Shown: positions 9,867-18,486 of the stretch, piece after piece
How positions within the stretch are numbered: position 1 is the first letter of the stretch
Layout of the letters: each line of letters starts with the position of its first letter
NCBI RefSeq assembly: GCF_001857945.1
Contig: NZ_CP017770.1
Span: 1,054,001-1,118,000, forward strand
DNA length: 64,000 bases
Origin: Paenibacillus crassostreae
GTDB taxonomy: Bacteria > Bacillota > Bacilli > Paenibacillales > Paenibacillaceae
Reading direction: 5' to 3'
Position numbers and translations under genes: made by a program
The notes under the pieces: model-generated
Told to the model about the DNA's origin: nothing
Database searches by the model: none
The model's input: only the letters and a program-made list of their open reading frames with translations

Positions 9867-9895
9867 ATTGTATCTAATATGGTCGTTTCCGTCAA
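9867..9895 (-). promoter_or_regulatory. Sigma-A promoter of bshC-ahcY
   Basis: TTGACG (9895-9890), a 17-base spacer and TACAAT (9872-9867) form a strong housekeeping promoter. A perfect 14-base inverted repeat (9911-9951) lies just upstream. Confidence 0.75.
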
Positions 9896-9910
9896 AAAGA
9901 AGTTGACTAC

Positions 9911-9951
9911 AATCAATTACATAATCGCCTAGGCAGCTTATGTAATTGATT
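9911..9951. repeat. Perfect 14-bp inverted repeat, member of a dispersed family
   Basis: AATCAATTACATAA at 9911-9924 and TTATGTAATTGATT at 9938-9951 are exact reverse complements around a 13-base centre. Close versions of the same arm occur at 17361-17420 and 59239-59269. There is no T-run, so it is not a typical terminator. It sits between the opp terminator and the bshC promoter. Confidence 0.8.
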
Positions 9952-9980
9952 ATATGGAGTTACTTTCATTCTAAACACTA

Positions 9981-10009
9981 AAAAGACCGCCGGATTATCC
10001 GACGGCTTT
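9981..10009 (-). terminator. Intrinsic terminator after oppF
   Basis: On the minus strand AAGCCGTCGGAT pairs with ATCCGGCGGTCTT (two G-T pairs) and runs into TTTT. It closes the oppBCDF operon 22 bases after the stop codon. Confidence 0.85.
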
Positions 10010-10030
10010 CTCGATTATAACTTTTATCAA

Positions 10031-10966
10031 TCAAGCATAAGGTGTTGCAACCCAATGCCCTTTCGATACTTCAACCAACTTCGATTCTGACAAGTTAAAT
10101 TGACTGCCATCATTTGAACCTTTGGCTGAATGGATAGGGCCTGAAAGATCATCATTCATGATAATCCGCTTCTTGTTCGCTTCTACCTCTGGATCTGGAA
10201 TTGGAATAGCTGATAGTAGTGTTTGGGTATATGGATGAATAGGATTGCTATATAATTCTTCACTTTCAGCCAATTCAACTATTTTCCCTAAATACATAAC
10301 AGCTACACGGTCACTGATATGCTTAACCATAGATAAATCATGCGCGATGAATAAATAGGTCAAACCTAAACGGTCTTGTAGATCTTTAAGAAGATTTACA
10401 ACCTGTGCTTGAATAGATACGTCTAGCGCAGAAATTGGCTCATCACAAATAATGAACTTTGGATTCACTGCAAGTGCACGAGCTATTCCAATACGTTGAC
10501 GTTGTCCCCCGGAGAATTCATGCGGATAACGGGTAGCGTGATCTGGATTAAGTCCTACCATATCCAACAATTCTTCAATCTTTTTCTTACGTTCTTTATG
10601 ACTATCGGTTAACTTATGAATATCAAATGCCTCACCAATAATATCAGATACCGTGAATCTAGGGTTAAGCGATGCGTAAGGATCCTGGAATATCATCTGC
10701 ATATCCCGACGCATAGCCTTCATTTTATTCGGTGAAAGGTTATATATATCAGTACCATTAAAATTAACACTACCTGCAGTTGGTTCATATAGTCGAAGGA
10801 TTGTGCGTCCCGCTGTCGACTTACCACAGCCAGATTCTCCTACCATTCCTAATGTTTCACCTTCATTGATAGTGAAGTTAATATCATCAACAGCTTTAAG
10901 TACACTGCCTTTGCCTACATTGAAATATTTCTTTAATCCATTGACCTGAATTAATGGTTGACTCAT
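10031..10966 (-). CDS. oppF: Oligopeptide ABC transporter ATP-binding protein OppF
   Basis: One of two ATPases energising oligopeptide uptake at the inner face of the membrane. Walker A GESGCGKST is at residues 43-51, the signature SGGQRQR near 157, and Walker B IICDEP near 178-183, followed by the switch histidine in LFIAHDLS. At 311 residues the C-terminal part that in the OppD/DppD group holds cysteines is shortened and cysteine-free. It overlaps the end of oppD by four bases (ATGA), showing translational coupling. Confidence 0.92.
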   Translation of the reverse strand: MSQPLIQVNGLKKYFNVGKGSVLKAVDDINFTINEGETLGMVGESGCGKSTAGRTILRLYEPTAGSVNFNGTDIYNLSPNKMKAMRRDMQMIFQDPYASLNPRFTVSDIIGEAFDIHKLTDSHKERKKKIEELLDMVGLNPDHATRYPHEFSGGQRQRIGIARALAVNPKFIICDEPISALDVSIQAQVVNLLKDLQDRLGLTYLFIAHDLSMVKHISDRVAVMYLGKIVELAESEELYSNPIHPYTQTLLSAIPIPDPEVEANKKRIIMNDDLSGPIHSAKGSNDGSQFNLSESKLVEVSKGHWVATPYA

Positions 10967-11958
10967 AGCGATTCACCCTCCTGAGCCATGGGATGCAAAT
11001 TCCAACAACGTGCAAAGTGTGTCTCACTAAAAACGGTTGACTCTGGAGACATAGTTTCGCAGACTTTCATTGCCTCGTCACAGCGAGCACAGAACGAACA
11101 ACCAAGTGGTGGTTTGATCAAATCTGGTGGTGTTCCAATAATCGGAATAAGCGGCTCACCTTTCTTCTGATCAAGTCTTGGCATCGAACGTAAAAGTCCC
11201 TTTGTATAAGGATGTTGTGGATTCTTGAATATTTCCATAACCGTACCTGTCTCTACCACTTCACCTGCATACATAACGATAACCCGATCACACATCCCTG
11301 CTACTACCCCAAGATCATGTGTAATTAGAATAATGGATGTCCCTAAACGTTGTTGCATTTCTTTCATTACATCCAGGATCTGAGCCTGAATCGTCACATC
11401 TAAAGCTGTAGTTGGTTCATCCGCAATCAGAAGTGCAGGTCGGCATGCTAGCGCAATAGCTATCATGACACGTTGACGCATCCCTCCGGAGAATTCATGT
11501 GGATACTGACTAAAGCGAGCTTCCGCATTTTTTATCCCAACAAGCTTCAACATATCAATAGCTTCTTTTTTGGCTTCACTCGCGGACATATTCTGATGCT
11601 TCATCATAACTTCCGTAATTTGTTTACCTACTCTAATCGTAGGGTTTAAGGAAGACATGGGATCTTGGAAAATCATGCCGATGTCTTTACCACGAATGGC
11701 TTCCATCTGTTTATTTGTTTTATTTAAAAGGTTTTGTCCTTGAAAAATAATTTCGCCATTTTTAATACGTGAAGGCGGTGAAGGAATTAAACGCATAATT
11801 GTCTGAGCAGTTACACTTTTACCACTACCTGACTCTCCGACGATTGCCACCGTTTCACCTTTTCCAATTTCAAAGTTCATACCGCGCACAGCCTGAACTT
11901 CTCCGCCATTCACATGAAATGATACATGCAAGTCTTTCACTTGTAGGATCGGCTCCAT
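10963..11958 (-). CDS. oppD: Oligopeptide ABC transporter ATP-binding protein OppD
   Basis: The partner ATPase of OppF. Walker A GESGSGKS starts at residue 41, the signature is SGGMRQR, Walker B LLIADEP, and the switch region ILITHDLG. The C-terminal oligopeptide-transporter extension holds four cysteines spaced as in GCSFCARC, then VCE and ARCW; in some family members this cluster binds iron-sulfur. The ATG follows GGAGGTGG. oppC ends 11 bases upstream. Confidence 0.92.
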   Translation of the reverse strand: MEPILQVKDLHVSFHVNGGEVQAVRGMNFEIGKGETVAIVGESGSGKSVTAQTIMRLIPSPPSRIKNGEIIFQGQNLLNKTNKQMEAIRGKDIGMIFQDPMSSLNPTIRVGKQITEVMMKHQNMSASEAKKEAIDMLKLVGIKNAEARFSQYPHEFSGGMRQRVMIAIALACRPALLIADEPTTALDVTIQAQILDVMKEMQQRLGTSIILITHDLGVVAGMCDRVIVMYAGEVVETGTVMEIFKNPQHPYTKGLLRSMPRLDQKKGEPLIPIIGTPPDLIKPPLGCSFCARCDEAMKVCETMSPESTVFSETHFARCWNLHPMAQEGESL

Positions 11959-11969
11959 GGTTCCACCTC

Positions 11970-12920
11970 CTATTTCTTTAATTTAGGATCTAGTGCGTCA
12001 CGTAGACCGTCACCGAAAATATTAAAACAAAGCATAATTAAACTTATTAGAATGGCAGGGAATAACATCCGCCATGGATAATACATCCAACCTGTGAGTG
12101 CATCATTAATCATGGATCCTAATGATGACACTGGTGCTTGAACACCAAGACCCAAGAAACTCAAGAAAGCTTCTGAGAATATAGCACTTGGGACAGATAA
12201 TGTTAATGTGACAATGATAGGTCCAACCGCATTAGGAAGAAGATGACGGAAGATTAGACGGCCTGATCCTGCCCCCATGGAACGAGAGGCTAATACGAAC
12301 TCTCGATTCTTCAATTGAATAATTTCCCCGCGAACTATCCACGACATATTAATCCAACCCGTAATGGTCAAGGCAATGATAATCGTACCTAAACTTGGTT
12401 CTAGTACGACCAACAAGAGTATAGTTACCAGTAGGTAAGGAATCGAGTATAGAATTTCTGAGAATTTATTCATAATTTCATCAACACGTCCACCGAAGAA
12501 GCCCATAATCCCACCATAAATAACACCAAATATAAGGTCTATCATAGCAGCTGCTAAACCAACGATAAGCGAGATTCTTGCACCCATCCATGTCCGAACA
12601 AACATATCACGACCCAGTTCATCTGTACCGAACCAGTGAATAGAAGAAGGAGCTTGATTGGTATTTAACAGATCATTAGAATAATAGTTAAATTCAGAAA
12701 TAAATGGTCCAATAATAGATGCTAGAATAATTAAAATCAATATAATTAGGGAAGTGATAGCCAGCTTATTCTGACAAAGTCTTAGCCAGGCGTCTTTCCC
12801 TGCTGATAAACTTTCTCTCTGAATAACTTCAGACTGTTTCTCATCGGTACCTATCTTACGGAAGTCTTCAGGTGTTAGTGATACTTGATCTGAAGAAGTA
12901 TTAGTCTGATTAATAGCCAA
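11970..12920 (-). CDS. oppC: Oligopeptide ABC transporter permease OppC
   Basis: A 316-residue inner-membrane permease with a long cytoplasmic N terminus, the first membrane helix near 53-74, and the OppC N-terminal and BPD_transp_1 regions. The coupling loop EAA-like motif (about ASRSMGAGSGRLIFRHLLPN) contacts the ATPases. The start is TTG at 12920, seven bases or so after GGAGGG. It follows oppB by three bases and forms the heterodimeric channel with it. Confidence 0.92.
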   Translation of the reverse strand: MAINQTNTSSDQVSLTPEDFRKIGTDEKQSEVIQRESLSAGKDAWLRLCQNKLAITSLIILILIILASIIGPFISEFNYYSNDLLNTNQAPSSIHWFGTDELGRDMFVRTWMGARISLIVGLAAAMIDLIFGVIYGGIMGFFGGRVDEIMNKFSEILYSIPYLLVTILLLVVLEPSLGTIIIALTITGWINMSWIVRGEIIQLKNREFVLASRSMGAGSGRLIFRHLLPNAVGPIIVTLTLSVPSAIFSEAFLSFLGLGVQAPVSSLGSMINDALTGWMYYPWRMLFPAILISLIMLCFNIFGDGLRDALDPKLKK

Positions 12921-12923
12921 CCG

Positions 12924-13862
12924 TTAGCCCTCCTTTCTGCGGGTAAATGTAATACGTGGATCAATCAATACATAAGCTATATCTGTTATAAATCTAGCTA
13001 GCATCAGAATTACTCCATAGAAAATAGTGACACCCATAATCATTGTGTAGTCACGGTTAGTAATCGAATCGACGAATACCTTTCCGATTCCACCAATACC
13101 AAATATTTGCTCAATGACTACAGAACCCGTAATAATGTTAGCCGTCATAGGACCTACATAAGTCACAACAGGCAATATTCCGTTACGGATGACATGCTTG
13201 AACATAATCGTAAACCAGTTCAGACCTTTAGCTTTGGCCGTCTTAATGTAATCAGCATGCAACACTTCAAGCATACTCGAACGCGTAAGACGTGCTATAA
13301 ATGCTATAGGCTGTGCAGATAATGCCATAACCGGTAGAACATAGTCAATCGGTTTATCGAATCCTAGCACATTAAACCAACCGGCCTTTTCCGCCAAATA
13401 AAACTGTAATAAGGATGCGAGTACAAAGCTAGGTACAGCCATTCCTAATACAGCCAAAATCATGGCGACATTATCGATTAGCTTGCGATGATAAAGGGCT
13501 GCTAACATTCCCAGAAGAACCCCTACTATTACTGCTACGACAATGGCAACAGCTCCCAGTTTCAATGAAGTTTGGAAAGTGTCACTAATAATATCGGTAA
13601 CTTCTTGATTCAATTTCTTCATAGATATCCCGAAATCGCCAGTAGCAATATCACCTAGATACTTCAAATATTGTTGATAAACTGGCTTGTCCAGTCCATA
13701 TTGTTCCATTAGACGGGCTCTAATCTCTTCTGAAACTTTCTTTTCAGATTGAAAAGGGTCACCCGGAATGGCTTTCATGAGAAAGAATGTTGCAGATATT
13801 AGAATGAATAGCGATAGAATCATATAGAAAAATTTATTGGCAACATAACGCACCATTCCCAC
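12924..13862 (-). CDS. oppB: Oligopeptide ABC transporter permease OppB
   Basis: The second permease subunit, 312 residues, about six membrane helices with the first at roughly residues 9-30. The AKAKGLNWFTIMFKHVIRNG coupling loop lies in the second half. The start is GTG at 13862 with GGAGG five bases before it; an ATG two codons further in is the alternative. It is separated from oppA by a 189-base gap containing a terminator, so oppBCDF depends on read-through or on a promoter in that gap. Confidence 0.92.
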   Translation of the reverse strand: MGMVRYVANKFFYMILSLFILISATFFLMKAIPGDPFQSEKKVSEEIRARLMEQYGLDKPVYQQYLKYLGDIATGDFGISMKKLNQEVTDIISDTFQTSLKLGAVAIVVAVIVGVLLGMLAALYHRKLIDNVAMILAVLGMAVPSFVLASLLQFYLAEKAGWFNVLGFDKPIDYVLPVMALSAQPIAFIARLTRSSMLEVLHADYIKTAKAKGLNWFTIMFKHVIRNGILPVVTYVGPMTANIITGSVVIEQIFGIGGIGKVFVDSITNRDYTMIMGVTIFYGVILMLARFITDIAYVLIDPRITFTRRKEG

Positions 13863-13982
13863 TTACACCTCCGTTAACAAAGTACAATCAATATCATATT
13901 TATTCTAATAGAAAACAAGGATTAATTCTATTCACTTTATTTGCCTAAGAATGTAATCCTTGGATTATTCGTAATCACAGAC

Positions 13983-14027
13983 AAAAAAATCGGGATATAT
14001 ATGGTGTTCCACATATACATCCCGAAG
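13983..14027 (-). terminator. Terminator between oppA and oppB
   Basis: On the minus strand CGGGATGTATATGTGG, a short AACA loop and CCATATATATCCCG lead into seven T. The hairpin is long with one bulge and a wobble pair. Partial termination here would make OppA more abundant than the membrane subunits, as is common for binding-protein transporters. Confidence 0.85.
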
Positions 14028-14051
14028 TTACTTATTAACTTCAATCTTGCA

Positions 14052-15734
14052 CTACTCGAAGTAGGCTCGTGAAAAGTCAATTGCACCGCTAAAATCAATG
14101 GAAATCCCTTTTACATTTTCCTTCGTAAGCGATACATTCGTGTAGTAGTAAATCGGCATAAGAACTTGTTCATCTTGAATCAGAATTTTCTCTGCTTTAG
14201 ACAAACTTTCCATACGTACAGCGTTATCTTGTGATGCTTGTGCATCTTTAACTAATTGATCATATTCAGCATTTGCAAATCCAGAATCATTGTTACCGCC
14301 ACCTGTTGTCCACATGTCGATAAATGTCATTGGATCATTGTAATCAGCTGACCAAGCAGCACGTGCGATTTGATAGTTCAAGTTTTGACGTGTTTCTAAG
14401 AAGACACCCCACTCAAGGTTTTCAGTCTTAACAGTCACGCCTAGATTGTTTTTCCACATATCAGCTACTGCCAAAGCAATCTTCTTATGACCTTCAGTGG
14501 TATTATAAATCAATGTAACTTCAGGAAGTGTTGTGTAACCTTCTTCAGCCATACCTTCTGCAAGTAATTTTTTCGCTGCTTCTACATCTTCTGTAAAGTA
14601 ACCAGCATCTTTATACTCATTGCGGAATTCATCGGCATTACCTTTAATACCCGGTGGCACGAAACCATATGCAGGAAGCTCTCCACCAAGGGTTACCTTT
14701 TCTACGATTGCTTGACGATCGATTGACATTGTAAACGCCTTACGAATTTTAGCATTATCAAATGGTTTAGCAGTCACGTTAAATTCATAGTAATACGTGC
14801 TTGCGATCCCTTTTACTTCAAATTCATTAGGCAAATCTTTCTTTACACTAGGAATGGAATCCGAAGGGATTTCACCGGTAGGTTTACCTGCATAATCAAG
14901 TTGTCCACTCTTATAACTGGAAAGCTCAGCAGCTCCACTGTTTACCAGGGATGCTTCGATTTTTGTAAATTTAATGTTATCTTTGTCCCAATATTTATCA
15001 TTTTTAGTGAACTCTAGCTTTTGACCAGTTGTCCAGTTTGAAAGAACAAATTCACCATTCGTGATCATTGTTGCGTAATCCGTTGCCCACTTATCATTAT
15101 CCTTCACAGAACTATGAACTGGGAAGTACGTATAGAAGGAAGTTAGACCCAAGAAATATGGTGTTGGGTTTTCCAAAGTTATTTCTAATGTATAATCATC
15201 AGTTGCTTTAGCTCCAACTTGAGTGAAATCTGTAATATCTCCAGCATTATATGCGTTAGCATTTTTGATGTAGCCTAATTGGTAAGCATATGGTGGAGCT
15301 GGTGTTGTAGCAGGGTCTAGCACACGTTGCCATGCAAACACGAAATCATTAGCTGTTACAGGATCTCCGTTGCTCCAAACGGCATCTTTACGAAGATTAA
15401 ATTTATATTGCAATCCATCGGGAGAGATTTCCCATGATTCAGCTGCAGCTGGAATTTCTTTACCAGATTCATCCATGCGCACTAAACCTTCATACATTAA
15501 ATTAAGAGCTGTATTCGCTTGGCTGTCTTGCGCTTGACCTGGGTCAAATGTTGGTGGTTCAGAAGCCATGTTAAAATGGAACACTTGATCTTTCGCTTCC
15601 ACCGGTGTTTCTGTCGTTGCATTACTTCCTGTGTTTGATGCTCCCTCATTCTTGTTGTTAGATCCACAAGCTGCAAGAACTGTACTTGCGATCATGATGA
15701 GAATAAGCATACTAAGCAAACGTTTCTGTTTCAT
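14052..15734 (-). CDS. oppA: Oligopeptide-binding lipoprotein OppA
   Basis: Extracellular peptide-binding protein of the SBP_bac_5 family (560 residues), anchored by lipid. The signal peptide ends in the lipobox LAAC with Cys23 as the modified residue, followed by a flexible Ser/Asn/Thr-rich linker. Family blocks are visible: the PPTFDPGQAQD start, SPDGLQYKFNLRKDAVWSNG, and the late AWSADYNDPMTFIDMW. The ATG follows TAGGGGG. It is first in the opp operon and has a CodY-like site upstream, which would fit repression under amino acid sufficiency. Confidence 0.94.
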   Translation of the reverse strand: MKQKRLLSMLILIMIASTVLAACGSNNKNEGASNTGSNATTETPVEAKDQVFHFNMASEPPTFDPGQAQDSQANTALNLMYEGLVRMDESGKEIPAAAESWEISPDGLQYKFNLRKDAVWSNGDPVTANDFVFAWQRVLDPATTPAPPYAYQLGYIKNANAYNAGDITDFTQVGAKATDDYTLEITLENPTPYFLGLTSFYTYFPVHSSVKDNDKWATDYATMITNGEFVLSNWTTGQKLEFTKNDKYWDKDNIKFTKIEASLVNSGAAELSSYKSGQLDYAGKPTGEIPSDSIPSVKKDLPNEFEVKGIASTYYYEFNVTAKPFDNAKIRKAFTMSIDRQAIVEKVTLGGELPAYGFVPPGIKGNADEFRNEYKDAGYFTEDVEAAKKLLAEGMAEEGYTTLPEVTLIYNTTEGHKKIALAVADMWKNNLGVTVKTENLEWGVFLETRQNLNYQIARAAWSADYNDPMTFIDMWTTGGGNNDSGFANAEYDQLVKDAQASQDNAVRMESLSKAEKILIQDEQVLMPIYYYTNVSLTKENVKGISIDFSGAIDFSRAYFE

Positions 15735-15772
15735 CTGATGTTTCCCCCTAGCAATATAGTATATGGTTATTG

Positions 15773-15840
15773 ATTATACAACCAGTGGTCAAAAAAATCT
15801 ACACTTCATATCATAAAAAATAGGATATTTTCTGAAAGTG
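15773..15840 (-). promoter_or_regulatory. oppA upstream control region: CodY-like box and -10 element
   Basis: CACTTTCAGAAAATA (minus strand, 15840-15826) matches 12 of 15 bases of the CodY consensus. Downstream, TATAAT (15778-15773) is a perfect -10 with only a weak -35 (TAGATT) 18 bases before it; TTGACC at 15792-15787 is too close to serve this -10. The CodY role is inferred from similarity to peptide-transport control in bacilli. Confidence 0.4.
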
Positions 15841-15865
15841 GCAATAATTTCATCATTTCGACCGT

Positions 15866-15894
15866 ATTCTATGTCACCTTTCATGACATAGAAT
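15866..15894. repeat. Perfect 11-bp hairpin overlapping the DUF3397 stop codon
   Basis: ATTCTATGTCA and TGACATAGAAT are exact reverse complements around a seven-base loop. The stop codon of the DUF3397 gene lies inside the hairpin. No T-run follows on the minus strand, so it may act as an RNA 3' stabiliser or weak terminator. Confidence 0.6.
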
Positions 15895-16270
15895 TATAAA
15901 TATATCTAAATAACACAATTAATGTAAAAATAGCATAACTACACATCATTAATATGAACGTCATTCTCCATACAGCTTTAATCATCCGCGTAAAATCTAC
16001 TTTCCCTTTAATCCGATTTTGAGCACCACCAATCATTCCAACTGCTAATAATAGAAATAGTAATATAAGATAAAAACCGACTTTAGAATCAAATGTATTA
16101 TTAAATAAAGCCGATACTGAGATAATTAAAAATACTGTTGTCACATCCATAGCAATAAGAAGAGCATTCCGCTTATTATTCTTCCACTTAAGATGACCAA
16201 AATACACTAATAAGAATGGAATAAATGGTAAAATACTAAAGATAATAAATGAATCACGCAACCATTCCAA
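15881..16270 (-). CDS. DUF3397-type membrane protein
   Basis: A 129-residue integral membrane protein with four hydrophobic segments (about residues 7-26, 38-58, 65-82 and 99-123). Length, topology and place after panE and upstream of bshC fit the DUF3397 family of bacilli, whose function is unknown. The start is TTG at 16270; its ribosome site GGAGG lies inside the last codons of panE, so the two genes are translationally coupled. A hairpin overlaps its stop codon. Assignment is from context and general sequence character. Confidence 0.7.
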   Translation of the reverse strand: MEWLRDSFIIFSILPFIPFLLVYFGHLKWKNNKRNALLIAMDVTTVFLIISVSALFNNTFDSKVGFYLILLFLLLAVGMIGGAQNRIKGKVDFTRMIKAVWRMTFILMMCSYAIFTLIVLFRYIYNSMS

Positions 16271-16274
16271 GATT

Positions 16275-17255
16275 TCACTCCTCCTTCTCTTTCATTCCTT
16301 CAATTAACTCGACCATCATTTGATGATAATTGGCATGAATTCCTTGTGATTCTGCTAATGAAACGATACTTCCATTAATCCACTGGATTTCCGTTGAGTG
16401 GCCTACTTTTACATCTTTATACATTGATGACGTATTGCTAGAAGTCATCTTACATACATTCATAATTTGATCCCATAAGTCTATATCCCAAACAATACCG
16501 CAAGCATTATATACCTCTATTCCTTCATCGAAGAGTTTTCTCATCAAGTCTATTCTTTGAGACGAGACTAATAATTCTCCATTTTGAATTCTCCATATTG
16601 CCGTGAGAGGGTTTATCACTGCATTAATTAATAATTTTCTGTACATATGGTTAACGATTTCTTTCGACAAATCACATTGAAATCCTGCTTTTTGGAGTTC
16701 TGATAACAGTGCTTTCTCGTCTATATCAGAATTCATTCCCTCTTCTAATTCCTTATGTACTTGTGATCCAACCATGGTCATACCGTGTCCTGCATGAAAT
16801 ACCTTGTTATGAGAATCTTTTCGCGCTGCTTCAGTTGTAATCGCTGAATATATACGACAATGTGGTATAGCTCCTTTTAAAAGTTCAATATGACCTACGC
16901 CATTCTGAAAACACAGAATTCCTTTTATTTCTACTAGTCGATTATAATCTAATCTCGTTAATATCCTAGAAACAACTTTTTCAATTTCCTTTTGTTTGGT
17001 CATCAGAAATATCCAATCACTAGGAGTTTCATCCCATTTAGATATACTTTCTTCTAATACTCCAGCTTCAACAGCGAGTGGGCCCAATTCAATAACAGAA
17101 GAGCCCTCATTACTGTTTATTAATATGCCTTCTGAATTCAGTAAAACTGCTTGTTCTTGGCCCCTACACCATACACGAACTTCATTGCCTACAGAAGCTA
17201 GTTTGCCTGCAAAGAGTAAACCAAGTGACCCTCCACCAATAATATCAATTTTCAT
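16275..17255 (-). CDS. panE: 2-dehydropantoate 2-reductase (ketopantoate reductase)
   Basis: Reduces ketopantoate to pantoate with NADPH, in the pantothenate/coenzyme A pathway. The Rossmann motif IIGGGSLGLLFAGKL is at residues 4-18; the family's NG-containing central block (FQNGVGH, about 126-132), a conserved lysine in YRKLLINAVINP, and a C-terminal helical dimer domain are present. Length (326) is a little above the usual 300. Neighbours (RsfA/GerR-type regulator upstream, bshC downstream) match the ylbO-ylbQ-bshC neighbourhood of B. subtilis. A second reductase elsewhere in the genome could carry the main flux. Confidence 0.88.
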   Translation of the reverse strand: MKIDIIGGGSLGLLFAGKLASVGNEVRVWCRGQEQAVLLNSEGILINSNEGSSVIELGPLAVEAGVLEESISKWDETPSDWIFLMTKQKEIEKVVSRILTRLDYNRLVEIKGILCFQNGVGHIELLKGAIPHCRIYSAITTEAARKDSHNKVFHAGHGMTMVGSQVHKELEEGMNSDIDEKALLSELQKAGFQCDLSKEIVNHMYRKLLINAVINPLTAIWRIQNGELLVSSQRIDLMRKLFDEGIEVYNACGIVWDIDLWDQIMNVCKMTSSNTSSMYKDVKVGHSTEIQWINGSIVSLAESQGIHANYHQMMVELIEGMKEKEE

Positions 17256-17360
17256 CCCTAATTAACCCCATTCCATTTTGCTTGTCGCCCAACTCGCCCA
17301 TCATATTATATCATTAGTTCTATATACAAGATGAGACGGATATAAGAAATAGAGTATCAA

Positions 17361-17435
17361 GAATCAATTTCATAATTACGCAACTCGATTTAGCTGCATC
17401 AGCGATTATGAAATTGATTCAAGTGATCCTTATAC
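17361..17435. repeat. Perfect 16-bp inverted repeat with 31-base unit repeated at 59239
   Basis: GAATCAATTTCATAAT (17361-17376) and ATTATGAAATTGATTC (17405-17420) are exact reverse complements around 28 bases. The right arm plus its flank (17405-17435) reappears at 59239-59269 with 29 of 31 bases identical. A related arm pair lies at 9911-9951. It is intergenic, between panE and the RsfA/GerR-type gene. Confidence 0.8.
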
Positions 17436-17450
17436 TTTGTTATCATTTGA

Positions 17451-17490
17451 AAAAACCCGTACAAAGTCAAAATACGACTTTATACGGGTT
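17451..17490 (-). terminator. Terminator after the RsfA/GerR-type gene
   Basis: On the minus strand AACCCGTATAAAGT and ACTTTGTACGGGTT form a 14-pair stem (one wobble) followed by TTTTTT-type sequence. It lies 21 bases after the stop codon. Confidence 0.9.
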
Positions 17491-17510
17491 ACTTAATCGA
17501 TAGATAGCTA

Positions 17511-18161
17511 TCACTCTAAACGTTCCAAATTTCCATTGGCATCCATTTTAAATCTAGATTTACTTTCTTCCTCTTCCTCATTTAAGAAAGCTAACCGACG
17601 TGCACGATCCATGATTTGAATTAGCGCCTTATAATCATCATTGACCACACGATAATCTGTTTGTACATCATTTACTTGCTTAGATAGTCTCTCATTAATA
17701 TGTCGTAATTGTTCCAATTCTTCATCTTTTTCACGGAGTTCTTTCTCAAGCATTTTCAATTGTCTACTATTTTCCTGAACGTTACCTTTCCATTGTCGTA
17801 GGAATCTAATTATAGCTTCGATAGACAATGTCTCTTCATTAATACCATCCACTTTGTAATAGTCACTATCATCTTCAACTTTCATTAAGCTTGCAACCTG
17901 TAACCCCATTGCTGATGGTTGCTTCCTATAGTAACTTCGTTTCTGTCTCTGAGCTTTAGCGATACTTATAGCTTCTTCATATTTTTTACGAACAGAACTA
18001 TTCCATCTGAATCCACAAGCCGCAGACGTTCTGCCAATTCTCTCGCCAACCTCCTCAAATGCAGATAACTGTGTACCTCCATCACGAATATGTCGCAACG
18101 TTACCTCTGCCAATATTAAATCATCCTCAATGCTCCATGCATCCTGTCTTACGGCTGTCAT
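17511..18161 (-). CDS. RsfA/GerR-type sporulation transcription factor (YlbO-like)
   Basis: A 216-residue protein with an N-terminal Myb/SANT-like DNA-binding domain (about residues 4-60; tryptophans in DAWSIEDD and [14 protein letters not shown] are landmarks) and a C-terminal coiled coil (about 120-190). This is the layout of B. subtilis RsfA and GerR (YlbO), regulators of forespore or mother-cell genes. Position next to panE favours the GerR/YlbO branch. The reading frame extends to a TTG at 18182, but that codon would precede the AGGAGGG ribosome site; the ATG at 18161, nine bases after it, is the start. Confidence 0.85.
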   Translation of the reverse strand: MTAVRQDAWSIEDDLILAEVTLRHIRDGGTQLSAFEEVGERIGRTSAACGFRWNSSVRKKYEEAISIAKAQRQKRSYYRKQPSAMGLQVASLMKVEDDSDYYKVDGINEETLSIEAIIRFLRQWKGNVQENSRQLKMLEKELREKDEELEQLRHINERLSKQVNDVQTDYRVVNDDYKALIQIMDRARRLAFLNEEEEESKSRFKMDANGNLERLE

Positions 18162-18253
18162 GCAATCATACCCTCCTAACAACGTCCTAAAATAACCATC
18201 TTCTTAACCGGCAATACCCGGTAATGAATAAGGTATAAAAGCTGCTTAATTCA

Positions 18254-18283
18254 ATTCTATGCCTCTCGTAGAGTTCATAGAAT
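18254..18283. repeat. Hairpin in the 18.2-18.5 kb intergenic region
   Basis: ATTCTATG and CATAGAAT pair around a centre that itself contains CTCT/AGAG. No T-run follows. Apart from this and the promoter at 18415, the 325-base gap between 18162 and 18486 shows no gene. Confidence 0.45.
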
Positions 18284-18414
18284 CTATTTGATACTATTTT
18301 GTATTTCCATTTTATTCATCACTCATACACCAACATTCAGAATGATCTATAATTTAAGAAACAAAAAATTCTATAACAAACATCACAATAACATGAATTT
18401 TTTACATTTTAGCA

Positions 18415-18443
18415 TTTACACTCAATTCTGTAACCGCTATAAT
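18415..18443 (+). promoter_or_regulatory. Sigma-A promoter of the DUF2626 gene
   Basis: TTTACA (18415-18420), a 17-base spacer, and TATAAT (18438-18443), 43 bases before the start codon. Confidence 0.8.
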
Positions 18444-18486
18444 AGACCATAGATAACGTTGACCGTACATAGAAAGGGGTATGAAT

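Noticed and set aside
15787-15792. TTGACC as -35 for the oppA TATAAT
   Set aside because: Spacing is only eight bases.
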